From contig JANWHD010000059.1 of assembly GCA_025450585.1 (NCBI GenBank), positions 1-54,707 on the forward strand: a DNA stretch of 54,707 nucleotides. The letters run 5' to 3'. Below, piece after piece: positions 6,998 to 14,327 of this stretch. How positions within the stretch are numbered: position 1 is the first letter of the stretch; the number at the start of each line of letters is the position of its first letter. A program made the position numbers and the translations under genes. The notes under the pieces are model-generated. The model did not search any database. It was given only the letters and a program-made list of their open reading frames with translations, and had not been told where the DNA came from. Source of the DNA: Solirubrobacterales bacterium. Lineage in GTDB: Bacteria; Actinomycetota; Thermoleophilia; Solirubrobacterales; 70-9.

Positions 6998-7918
6998 ATG
7001 GCAACGAGGAACCGCTACGCGCTCAGCGACGAGGAGCGAGCCGAGAAGCGCGCCAGCGAGCGCGAGCTGATGGCCGAGGCGATCGAGCAGCTGCGCTCCA
7101 GCAAGGGATGGCAGCGCTGGCTCCGCGTCCGCCGCCACTTCCACTCCTACAGCTTTCACAACCAGCTCCTGATCGCGTTCCAACGACCGGGCGCGACGCG
7201 GGTAGCCGGCTTTCGCCGCTGGCTCAGCCTCGGCTACGCCGTCCGCAAGGGCGAGCGCGGCCTCAGCATTTGGGCGCCCTGTCCGCCGTCGAAGAAGAAG
7301 CTGCGGGAATGGCGGGAGGCTGGCGCGGACCCGGAAAACAGGCCGCGGACCTACTTCCGCATGGTCAAGGTCTTCGACCGCGCCCAGGTCGACCCACTGC
7401 CGGAGTTCCCCGGCGGCCCGGTCGTCCTCGATCCGCCGCTTGTCCCGGTCGAGGGCGACGGCCTGGCGGGTCTGTTCGAGCCGCTGACGAGCTTCGCCAC
7501 GACGATCGGCTACACCGTTGTGGTCGAGGAGATCCCCGGCTCCGCCCTCGGCTACTGCTCCCCTGACCGCCAGCACATCGGCGTCGAAACGATCTCAGCG
7601 GAGTTCTCGGCCAACGCCCAGGTCGGGGTCGAGATTCACGAGCTGGCCCACGCCCTCGTCCGCTGCGACCGGCACGAGGAGGACCCCGACCTCACCTACG
7701 GCGACGAGGAGATCGTCGTGGAGTGCGTCGCGTACACCGTCTGTTCGACGGTCGGCCTCGACACCTCGGGTTGGTCGGTCCCCTACATGGCAACGTGGGG
7801 AGAGGGTGACGCGATCGCCCGCTACGCGGAGCTGATCGACCGCTTGGCAACCCGGCTCGAGGATGCGGTCCTCGCCTCGGGCGCCCCAGCCGGTGGCAGG
7901 GAGGCAGTTGCGGCCTGA
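6998..7918 (+). CDS. ArdC-like antirestriction protein (ssDNA-binding domain plus zincin)
   Basis: A 306-aa protein from ATG 6998 after AAGGAGG. The N-terminal ArdC-type ssDNA-binding domain covers residues about 20-135 (SFHNQLLIAFQRPGATRVAGF, VRKGERGLSIWAP). The C-terminal metallopeptidase domain has HELAHAL with the zinc site HExxH at 214-218 and a likely third ligand Glu in EEIVVECVAY (about 238-246). ArdC proteins travel with conjugative plasmids and protect incoming DNA from restriction. Its place between DprA and SSB, with a shared leader, fits expression in the recipient. Length matches full ArdC-type proteins. Confidence 0.88.
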   Translation: MATRNRYALSDEERAEKRASERELMAEAIEQLRSSKGWQRWLRVRRHFHSYSFHNQLLIAFQRPGATRVAGFRRWLSLGYAVRKGERGLSIWAPCPPSKKKLREWREAGADPENRPRTYFRMVKVFDRAQVDPLPEFPGGPVVLDPPLVPVEGDGLAGLFEPLTSFATTIGYTVVVEEIPGSALGYCSPDRQHIGVETISAEFSANAQVGVEIHELAHALVRCDRHEEDPDLTYGDEEIVVECVAYTVCSTVGLDTSGWSVPYMATWGEGDAIARYAELIDRLATRLEDAVLASGAPAGGREAVAA

Positions 7919-8089
7919 GCCGTTCCTGCGGCGGCCGTTCACCGCGACGGATCGAGTTCAGCGACCCGCCCACGGGGGCTGCACTTCGCCTCGGCTCAGC
8001 CGGTGAACAACGACGTCGGGTGCATATGCGCCTCCGAGAGAGGCAGTCCAATTTCCTCACGCCAGGGTGGCACGCGCCGCCCGCGCTTC

Positions 8090-8108
8090 AACCCCCGCAA
8101 GGGGGGTT
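8090..8108 (+). promoter_or_regulatory. Hairpin in the ssb leader
   Basis: The 276-bp stretch 7919-8194 holds no supported gene. It contains a strong hairpin AACCCCC-GCAAG-GGGGGTT (8090-8108) and a looser outer pairing between 8060-8076 and 8145-8160. The ribosome site CAAGGAGG lies ahead of ATG 8195. It looks like another structured leader of this block. Confidence 0.5.
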
Positions 8109-8194
8109 CCCCTCGCCTCCGGCTCGGTTCCGCGCGTTCGGTCGCGCGCCCTACCTGGGCTCGTCAATCGAACCACCTCTCAAGGAGGCCCGAA

Positions 8195-8605
8195 ATGCAG
8201 AACGTCAACGTCGTAGTCATCACCGGCAACCTGACCCGCGATCCGAAGCTGCGAACCACCGAGGGCGGAACGAAGGTCTGCAACCTCCGCGTCGCGGTGA
8301 ACGGCCGCCGCAAAAACGGCAGCGACGAGTACGTCGACAAGCCCAACTACTTCAACGTCACCGTCTGGGGCGCCCAGGGTGAGGCTTGCGCCGAGCACCT
8401 CAAGAAGGGTCGCCCGGTCGCGGTCGAAGGTCGCCTCGACTGGAAGGAGCAGGGCGAGGGCGACGACCACCGCGAGTACGTCCAGATCATCGCCAACATG
8501 GTCCAGTTCCTCGGCGGCAAGCCGCAGGACAAAGACGGCGAAGGCGGCGAGGCCGAGCCGGCGTCCGAGGACACCGGCGGCAGCGGAGACGACATTCCGC
8601 TCTAG
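8195..8605 (+). CDS. ssb: Single-stranded DNA-binding protein
   Basis: A 136-aa SSB from ATG 8195. The OB fold runs through residues 1-105 (NVVVITGNLTRDPKLRTTEGG at the start, YVDKPNYFNVTVWGAQGEAC, GRPVAVEGRLDWKEQ). An acidic tail ends in DDIPL, a variant of the DDIPF tip that recruits repair and replication proteins. Conjugative elements often carry their own SSB to coat the T-strand in the recipient. It follows ArdC and is closed by a strong terminator. Confidence 0.95.
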   Translation: MQNVNVVVITGNLTRDPKLRTTEGGTKVCNLRVAVNGRRKNGSDEYVDKPNYFNVTVWGAQGEACAEHLKKGRPVAVEGRLDWKEQGEGDDHREYVQIIANMVQFLGGKPQDKDGEGGEAEPASEDTGGSGDDIPL

Positions 8606-8619
8606 TCGCTACCGAGCCG

Positions 8620-8653
8620 GGGCGCCCGCTGCGAGGCGGGCGTCCCTTTTTTG
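8620..8653 (+). terminator. Rho-independent terminator after ssb
   Basis: GGGCGCCCGC (8620-8629) pairs with GCGGGCGTCCC (8636-8646), followed directly by six T (8647-8652). It lies 15 bp after the ssb stop. Confidence 0.9.
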
Positions 8654-8809
8654 GGCCGTCGCACGGCTAACTCCCTTGGATCGAAGAAAACCGAAGCTCA
8701 GGGGGCCCACTTTCTCTCGCCCCGGACTTCACGTACTCGACAAGTCCATACGCCCCGACGACGGCCGTAACCGCCGCCGGGGCTTTGCGCACAGGAGGTA
8801 ACAGCTCCC

Positions 8810-9103
8810 ATGCACGACAGCGACGATAAAGAGCCGCGCGTCCTCACGCCAGCCGAGGAAAACGACCGCGACGAGGAAGCCATCCTCGGCCACGTCCTCG
8901 CCGAATACCCCGACCAGCTCACGGTGACCGAGCTGGCCCGCGAGATGAAACGGCCCGACGAGGAGGAGGCACCCCCTCCCGACTGGCTTCATCGTGGCGT
9001 CCGCGATTTGGTCGCGCTCGGCCTGCTGCATCACGGCGCCGAAACGATCCGGCCGACTCGCGCGGCGCTGCGGTTCAACTACCTGTTCTTCGACCGCGAC
9101 TGA
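8810..9103 (+). CDS. Small winged-helix-like protein A
   Basis: 97 aa from ATG 8810 after AGGAGGTAACAG. The pattern EEAILGHVLAEYPDQLTVTELAREMKR, then DWLHRGVRDLVALGLLHHGAETIRPTRAAL reads as a winged helix: a helix, a turn-helix, a recognition helix, then a beta wing. It is similar in plan to the protein at 9279-9623. Likely a small regulator of the element. Its own leader contains hairpins (GGACTT/AAGTCC; GCCCCG/CGGGGC). Confidence 0.7.
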   Translation: MHDSDDKEPRVLTPAEENDRDEEAILGHVLAEYPDQLTVTELAREMKRPDEEEAPPPDWLHRGVRDLVALGLLHHGAETIRPTRAALRFNYLFFDRD

Positions 9104-9108
9104 TGTTC

Positions 9109-9222
9109 CCGCAGCGCTTTCTCGGGGGTCGGGCCCTGCGCCGTTCAGGTCACCCAGGGCACGGTGCCCAGGAGCGGCGCGCAGGCCACAGGGAGGACCC
9201 GGCCCCCGAGAAAGCGCTGCGG
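9109..9222 (+). promoter_or_regulatory. Structured leader: 25-bp inverted repeat
   Basis: Bases 9109-9128 pair perfectly with 9203-9222 (20 bp). The stem continues through one G:U and four more pairs, to 9133 and 9198. The 64-nt loop is itself rich in short stems. It fills the space between two small regulator genes and starts 5 bp after the first one stops. Confidence 0.75.
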
Positions 9223-9278
9223 AAGGGACGGACAAGTCATCTCCCGGCATCGCCGCCGGGACAGCTCTAGGAGGCATC

Positions 9279-9623
9279 ATGCACCGCCGCCGTCACCCTC
9301 CCCTGCGAAGGGACCTGCCACCCGAGTTCTTCAACACCGACCACCGGATGCGGGTCATGGTCGGCACCCTCGTCCTCAACAACCACCCGACCGGGATCAG
9401 TGTCGAGGATCTCCGCTATGAACTGCGCGCCGACGAGGACGACGACTCGGTGGACCGAGCGATCGGCGCCATGACCAACGACGGGCTGCTCCGCCGGAAG
9501 GGCCAGATGGTCCTCGTCTCGTTCGTCCCCGCAGACACGCGGGTCCGCCCGCAACGCCAGCGCCAACGTCGCCGCCGTTGCCGACTCCCGAGGCTGCGGG
9601 GCGATCATCACGACCCCGTCTGA
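9279..9623 (+). CDS. Small winged-helix-like protein B
   Basis: 114 aa from ATG 9279 (TAGGAGGCATC upstream). Residues 18-85 read as a winged helix: FFNTDHRMRVMVGTLVLNNHPTGISVEDLRYEL, then SVDRAIGAMTNDGLLRRKGQMVLVSF. The C-terminus is strongly basic (QRQRQRRRRCRLPRLRG), suited to nucleic-acid binding. It is plan-related to the protein at 8810-9103. Probably a regulator; the target may be the hairpin leaders of this block. Confidence 0.65.
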   Translation: MHRRRHPPLRRDLPPEFFNTDHRMRVMVGTLVLNNHPTGISVEDLRYELRADEDDDSVDRAIGAMTNDGLLRRKGQMVLVSFVPADTRVRPQRQRQRRRRCRLPRLRGDHHDPV

Positions 9624-9635
9624 ACGGTTTGGCTG

Positions 9636-9893
9636 ATGCTCGGCAACCGTCTTGGCCTGAATCTCGCCTACTGCCGCAGGCGAGCCAAAGTCTCCCAAGA
9701 AGAGCTTGCGGTCATGGCCTCGCTGCATCGCACGGCGGTCGGTCAGATCGAGCGCGGCGAACGAGTTTGCCGCGTCGACACCCTGGTCAAGCTCGCCGGC
9801 TCCCTGGAGATCCCTCCCGAAGAACTGCTCGACGGGCTGCATTGGGAGCCGGGCGGGACGCGCCTTGGTCAGTTCACAAGCGGCGCTGACTAA
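9636..9893 (+). CDS. XRE-family HTH protein
   Basis: An 85-aa single-domain XRE/Cro-type protein. The HTH spans residues 6-62 (LNLAYCRRRAKVSQEELAVM, LHRTAVGQIERGERVCRVDTLVKLAGSL). It ends with the signature ELLDGLHWEPG, the same I/L-x-W-x-P tail that follows each XRE unit of the large protein at 14324-16132. The two are therefore likely related, and this small gene may resemble the ancestral unit. It lies 12 bp after protein B, in the same direction as the relaxase. Confidence 0.85.
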   Translation: MLGNRLGLNLAYCRRRAKVSQEELAVMASLHRTAVGQIERGERVCRVDTLVKLAGSLEIPPEELLDGLHWEPGGTRLGQFTSGAD

Positions 9894-10095
9894 CGGCGCC
9901 AGCGCAACATCCTCATCAACTGAGTCAGAGGCAAAGGCAGGAAGCCATGCAGCCATCAGGCAGCAAAAGGCCACTGCCAACCCCGAGGCCAAGAGCCCAA
10001 GGCTGAGGGAGTTCCGAGCCAAACAGCGCCCCTTCCCAGCGCCCTAGTAGCCCCAACCCCGCAGCCCGACACACTACGAACCCTTCGGTTCACCC
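9894..10095 (+). other. Non-coding stretch upstream of the relaxase; oriT candidate
   Basis: No convincing gene is present in these 202 bases. The region lies directly before the relaxase promoter, where many MobF systems keep oriT. I see only short inverted repeats (GGCAG/CTGCC near 9957-9981) and no recognised nic consensus. oriT is a positional guess. Confidence 0.3.
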
Positions 10096-10121
10096 GATGC
10101 AACCGGGCCGCGCGGTGGACA
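10096..10121 (+). promoter_or_regulatory. Transfer-regulon motif, site A (relaxase)
   Basis: GATGCAA (10096-10102), 13 bp, TGGACA (10116-10121). The relaxase ATG follows 9 nt later. The same motif and spacing occur at 16192, 26249, 29687 and 29729. Confidence 0.8.
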
Positions 10122-10130
10122 ACAGGGGCG

Positions 10131-13100
10131 ATGGTGGGAGTGACGAAGATCGGCCACGCCAACGCCAACTACTGGATCGAAGCCGTGGCCGAAGGCGGCG
10201 AGGACTACTACACGAAGCCGGGCGAGGCGCCCGGCGAGTGGATGGGCGAGCTGGCGGCAGAACTTGGCCTCGCCGGCGAGGTCGACCGCGAGGCTTACGC
10301 CGCCGTCCTCGCCGGGAGGCACCCTGTCACCGGCGCCGTCCTGGTCTCACGTCCCGAGCCCCGTAAGTTCGTAGACGCAGAGGGACGCGAGCGCCACCTC
10401 GATCCGATCCTCGGCTACGACATTCGCTTCGCCGCGCCGAAGTCGGTCTCGCTGCTCTACGCGGTCGGCTCACCCGACGTTCGCGCCGCGATCCTGCGCG
10501 CCCACGATCACGCCGTCGCCGAGGCGGTCGGCTATCTGGAGAGGACGGCCTGCTTCGTGCAGCGAGGCAAGGGAGGCGTGGAGATCGAGCCGGGGTCCGG
10601 CTTCCTCTCGATGAGCTTCCGCCACCGCTCCTCGCGGGCCGGCGATCCCGCCCTGCACACCCACCTCGTCACCGCCAACATGACCCGCGCCGCCTCAGAC
10701 GGGCGTTGGCTCAGTCTCGCCAACCCGCGGCGCCAGTCGCCGCTTTTGCGCGAGGCGAAAGCGGCGGGCCACGTCTACCAGGCCGCCCTTCGCGCCGAGC
10801 TGACCCGCGAGATAGGTGTCGGGTGGCAAGCGGTCGTCAACGGCTATGCCGACCTCGCGGGCATCGGGCGCCCGGTGATCGACCACTTCTCTCAGCGGCG
10901 GGCGGAGATCGTCGCGGCGATGGCCGAGCGAGGCGTCGACTCCCCGGCCGCCGCCGAAGTCGCCGCCTACCGCACCCGCGATGCCAAGGACTACAAGGTC
11001 GACCCGGACACTCAGCGCGAGGAGTGGATCTCCCGCGCCGCGGAGTTCGACCTCACTCCCGAGTCGATCGACCGGATGCTGGCGCGCGGTCGCCGCCGCG
11101 AGCCTCGACCGATCGGTACCGAGCAGCTCGACCGCGCCCTCGCCGACCTAGAGGCCCATCACTCCCACTTCGACCGCCGCGATCTTTTGTATGCGGTGGC
11201 CAACCAGCTCCGCGAGGGAGCCGACGCGGGAGCGCTGGAGGCTGCGGTCGGTTCCCTGCTCGACGGCAGGCGGCTGATCGAGGTCCACCGCGGCGCCGGC
11301 CCGCTCGACTCGACCTACTACACGACGCCCGAGCTCTGGCAGATGGAGCAGCGCTTCATGGCGACGGCGAGGAAGGGGGAGAAGGCTGGAGCGGCGGTGG
11401 TCGACAGCGCCACCCTCGCCGCCGTCCTCGACCGCCATCGCTACCTGAGCGGGGAGCAGGTCTCGATGGTGCAACGCCTCACTACCGGCGGCGAGCGAGT
11501 CGTCGCCGTTGCGGCGCTGCCCGGCGCCGGCAAGACGACGGCCCTCGTCGCAGCGCAGGAGGCGTGGGCGGCGGTCGGGATTCGGGGCCTCGGAGTGGCT
11601 ACGGCTCGCAGCGCCTCGGGCGAGCTTTCCGAGCACGGCATCCCGGCAACCTCGGTCACGGACTTCCTCATCCGAACCGGAGAGCTGATCGAGCGTGGCG
11701 TCGCCCCGTTGCCTCGGGGAACGGTGATCCTCTTGGACGAGTCCTCGACCACGCCGACCCCACAGATGACGGCCCTCGTTGATCTCGCGGAGGGTTGTGA
11801 CGGCAAGCTCGTCTTGATCGGCGACCCTCGCCAGATCGGCGCGGTCGGCCCCGGCGGCCTCTACGGGAACATGACCAACGAGATCGAGCCGATCGTGCTG
11901 ATGGAGATTCGCCGCCAGCGCGAGCCGGTGGACCGCGAAATCGTCGAACTAGCCCACGAAGGCCGCGGCTCGGACGCGCTCGACGTGCTGCGGGCACACG
12001 ACCGCCTCGTGATCGCCGACACCCTGCCGGAGGTGCTCGACGCCCAGGTGCTCGACTGGCACAAGCGGTTCGCCTGCGGCGAGGACGCTGTGATGATCGC
12101 CCGCCGAACCCGCGACGTCGCCGAGCTGAACGAACTCGCTCGTGAGCTGCTCGTGGCGGAGGGAAGGCTGGGCGCCGACTCGCTGCTCGTCGCCGGCCAG
12201 CCGTTCAGCGTCGGTGATCGCGTCGTCACCCGGATCAACACGCGCGAGGTGTCTAACCGCGAGCGATGGGAGGTCGTCGGCGTCGATCAGGCCGAGCACC
12301 ATCTCTACCTTCAGCGGCTCGGCGTCGAGGGGGAGGGCGTGAGGCTCGATCGCCGCTACCTGGAGAAAGTCACCCCCTCGCGCGAGCCGGCGATTCAGCA
12401 CGCCTACGCGCTCACCACCTACAGCACCGAGTCAAAGACCTTCGACTCCGCCTTCGCGCTGCTTGACTCCGGCATCAGCCGCGAGGACTTCACCGTTGCG
12501 ATCTCCCGCGCCTCGGGCCCCACCACGGCCTACGGCGTCGCCGCCTCGGAGCTGACCGACGCCGACCTCGGGCCGGGCAAGCGGGACGTTGAGGATGCCG
12601 CTCACGATCTGCGAATCGGGGCGGAGCGAGCGGCCGGAGAGTACGCGGCGGTGGAGATCGGAGCGAGGAAGCGCATCGAGGCGATGGCGCCCCTCGACCT
12701 GGCACGGCGTCGTGCGGAGCTTGAGCGCAAGCTGGCGGCGGCCTCGGAGCGCTCGCCCGCCGAGGAACGCCTGGCCGACCTCGAGGGACGCATCGGCGCC
12801 GCTGAGTCACGGCTCGCACGGATGGAGAGCGAGCGCGCGGCCATTCTTGCCGGGCGTCGCCCCGACGGCGAGCGTCTCTCGCGGATCGACGCGACGCAGC
12901 GGCTCGCCACCGAGCAGCTGCACCGGCTCGAAGGCGAGCGCGACGACCTCACCATCGAGGTCGCGGCGCAGCCACCGCAGCGAGCCGAGCTGAGTCGCGC
13001 CGAGCGGGCCGAGCTGACCTTGATCGAGGACCGCTTGGTCCAGCTACGGCGCAGCGAAGTCGCGTCCGAGCGGGCGCAGCCCAGCAAGTTGATCGCCGAG

Positions 13101-13349
13101 ACCCTCGGAGCGCGGCCAAACGAGCCCCTCAAGGCGGCGCTTTGGAACGAAGGGGTCGACGCGATCTACGCCTACCGCCAGCGCCACGGCATCACATCGA
13201 GGGGCAAGGACCCGCTCGGCCCAAAGCCGCGCAACGCCGCCCAGCGCCGCGATCGCCGACAGGCAGAAGTGCGGCTCGCGCGGGTCCGCGAGGCACTCGG
13301 CAAGCAGCGTGTTCGCAGCGCCCAGCGGCCCATGCGCATCCTTCGCTGA
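10131..13349 (+). CDS. MobF relaxase-helicase (TrwC/TraA type)
   Basis: A 1072-aa protein. The N-terminal TrwC relaxase domain (about 1-330) has the tyrosine pair YY at 26-27 and the metal-binding histidines of HRSSRAGDPALHTHLV (H165, H176, H178). The RecD-like helicase has Walker A LPGAGKTT near residue 465, DESS-type motif II near 540, and a UvrD/RecD motif VI (SREDFTVAISRA) near 785. A long coiled coil (about 830-1000) follows. It would nick oriT, bind the 5' end, and unwind the transferred strand. The start at ATG 10131 sits just 9 nt after the TGGACA box, so the message may be leaderless; a GTG at 10140 is the alternative. Confidence 0.95.
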   Translation: MVGVTKIGHANANYWIEAVAEGGEDYYTKPGEAPGEWMGELAAELGLAGEVDREAYAAVLAGRHPVTGAVLVSRPEPRKFVDAEGRERHLDPILGYDIRFAAPKSVSLLYAVGSPDVRAAILRAHDHAVAEAVGYLERTACFVQRGKGGVEIEPGSGFLSMSFRHRSSRAGDPALHTHLVTANMTRAASDGRWLSLANPRRQSPLLREAKAAGHVYQAALRAELTREIGVGWQAVVNGYADLAGIGRPVIDHFSQRRAEIVAAMAERGVDSPAAAEVAAYRTRDAKDYKVDPDTQREEWISRAAEFDLTPESIDRMLARGRRREPRPIGTEQLDRALADLEAHHSHFDRRDLLYAVANQLREGADAGALEAAVGSLLDGRRLIEVHRGAGPLDSTYYTTPELWQMEQRFMATARKGEKAGAAVVDSATLAAVLDRHRYLSGEQVSMVQRLTTGGERVVAVAALPGAGKTTALVAAQEAWAAVGIRGLGVATARSASGELSEHGIPATSVTDFLIRTGELIERGVAPLPRGTVILLDESSTTPTPQMTALVDLAEGCDGKLVLIGDPRQIGAVGPGGLYGNMTNEIEPIVLMEIRRQREPVDREIVELAHEGRGSDALDVLRAHDRLVIADTLPEVLDAQVLDWHKRFACGEDAVMIARRTRDVAELNELARELLVAEGRLGADSLLVAGQPFSVGDRVVTRINTREVSNRERWEVVGVDQAEHHLYLQRLGVEGEGVRLDRRYLEKVTPSREPAIQHAYALTTYSTESKTFDSAFALLDSGISREDFTVAISRASGPTTAYGVAASELTDADLGPGKRDVEDAAHDLRIGAERAAGEYAAVEIGARKRIEAMAPLDLARRRAELERKLAAASERSPAEERLADLEGRIGAAESRLARMESERAAILAGRRPDGERLSRIDATQRLATEQLHRLEGERDDLTIEVAAQPPQRAELSRAERAELTLIEDRLVQLRRSEVASERAQPSKLIAETLGARPNEPLKAALWNEGVDAIYAYRQRHGITSRGKDPLGPKPRNAAQRRDRRQAEVRLARVREALGKQRVRSAQRPMRILR

Positions 13350-13369
13350 GCGCGCCAGGTAGCTTGCCG

Positions 13370-13441
13370 GCGGCTGGGGAGGCCCGCCGCCCGATGATCG
13401 CACGCTGCGCGTGCGGGGCGGCTGCATGGCCTCCCCGCCGC
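13370..13441 (+). promoter_or_regulatory. Structured leader that buries the sigma-factor start
   Basis: GCGGCTGGGGAGGCC (13370-13384) pairs with GGCCTCCCCGCCGC (13428-13441) with one bulged T. The inner hairpin CGCACGC-TGC-GCGTGCG (13399-13415) is shared with the parB-like leader. The ATG at 13426 lies beside the outer stem, so folding would hide it. Confidence 0.6.
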
Positions 13442-13977
13442 AGAGCCGCACGGTCGAAAGAGAGCGACGCGCTTGGGTGCTCGACCGTTTGCTCCGGGCG
13501 GAGCGAGCCCGGCTCATGCGCCAGGCGCGCTTTCACTCGCGTCGCCACGAGGACGCCGAGGACGCTCTGAACGACGCCTGCGTCCAGTTTCTCCGCTTCT
13601 ACGACGGCCCGGCTGGCGAGGAGGCCCTGCACTGGATGCTCCTCGTCATCAAGCGCGCGGCCTGGGCGATCACCAGGCAGGCGACCGAGCGCGATGAGCG
13701 CTACCGCCTGACTGCGGCCGAGGGCTTGGAGATCGTGGCGCCCCACGAAGGCGCCGGCCCGGCTGAGCTGGTCGAGCGCACAGAGGAAAGCGCCCAGGTG
13801 ATCGAGCTGATCGAGCGGCTGAAGCCGGACGAGCGGGACGCCTTGGTCCTGCTCGGCCTCGGCTACAGCTACGCGGAGATCGGCGAGCTGCGGGGTTGGG
13901 GCCGGGCGAAGGTCCATCGCTGCTTGAAGGAGGGACGCGCCCGCGTCAGGCAATCGCTTCGGAGGGGGCCCACTTAG
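13426..13977 (+). CDS. Sigma-70-family (ECF-like) sigma factor
   Basis: 183 aa from ATG 13426 (an in-frame ATG at 13411 is possible). Region 2 covers about residues 20-75 (RHEDAEDALNDACVQFLRFYD, HWMLLVIKRAAWAITRQ). Region 4 covers about 120-180 (LIERLKPDERDALVLLGLGYSYAEIGELRGWGRAKVHRCLKEGRARV) and ends the protein. No anti-sigma gene is adjacent. It follows the relaxase and precedes the multi-HTH protein, so it is a prime candidate for reading the five shared promoter motifs. Its start is enclosed in a hairpin, which suggests control of translation. Confidence 0.85.
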   Translation: MASPPQSRTVERERRAWVLDRLLRAERARLMRQARFHSRRHEDAEDALNDACVQFLRFYDGPAGEEALHWMLLVIKRAAWAITRQATERDERYRLTAAEGLEIVAPHEGAGPAELVERTEESAQVIELIERLKPDERDALVLLGLGYSYAEIGELRGWGRAKVHRCLKEGRARVRQSLRRGPT

Positions 13978-13979
13978 CG

Positions 13980-14327
13980 ATGCCCGCGCCTCTATTCCAT
14001 ATGGACGAGCTCCGCTCGATCGAGTTCACCGAGGCCCTGCACCGCCTACACGGCTGGATCGGATCGCAGGTCAAAGCGACGGTCAACTACTACGGCCAAT
14101 TCTTCGGCTGTGGGATGCAGGGCGAGTTGCTCCGCGTTGAGTTCCTCCCCCCTGAACACACGGCGATCAGCCTGGTCTTGGCTGGCGGGAGCGGCGTCTT
14201 TCTCGATCCTGCCGACACGCAGACCTTCATCGGTCCCGGCGACGGGGACGCTGAGCCGCTGGAGTTCCGAATGGCCTACGGCATCTCGGTCCTCGTCGAG
14301 CCCGTCGCCACCGAAGGCGACCAGTGA
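13980..14327 (+). CDS. Hypothetical protein coupled to the multi-HTH regulator
   Basis: 115 aa from ATG 13980, 2 bp after the sigma-factor stop and behind GGAGGGGG. It has a beta-rich pattern (VKATVNYYGQFFGCGMQGELLRVEFL, AISLVLAGGSGVFLDP, FRMAYGISVLVEP), like a small barrel or sensor domain. Its stop overlaps the GTG start of the 602-aa regulator (GTGA), so both are made together; it may be a partner or inhibitor. No family is recognised. Confidence 0.75.
   Translation: MPAPLFHMDELRSIEFTEALHRLHGWIGSQVKATVNYYGQFFGCGMQGELLRVEFLPPEHTAISLVLAGGSGVFLDPADTQTFIGPGDGDAEPLEFRMAYGISVLVEPVATEGDQ

Noticed and set aside
5778..7070. 430-residue open frame across dprA and its leader
   Set aside because: Highly Arg-rich, in the wrong frame over a clear DprA; typical high-GC shadow.
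9267..10022. Minus-strand frame with a signal-peptide-like start upstream of the relaxase
   Set aside because: Most of it lies antisense to two supported HTH genes; the hydrophobic start is a chance reading of a GC-rich stretch and has no ribosome site.
10706..11782. 358-residue frame inside the relaxase gene
   Set aside because: Arg-rich shadow over a strongly supported relaxase-helicase.
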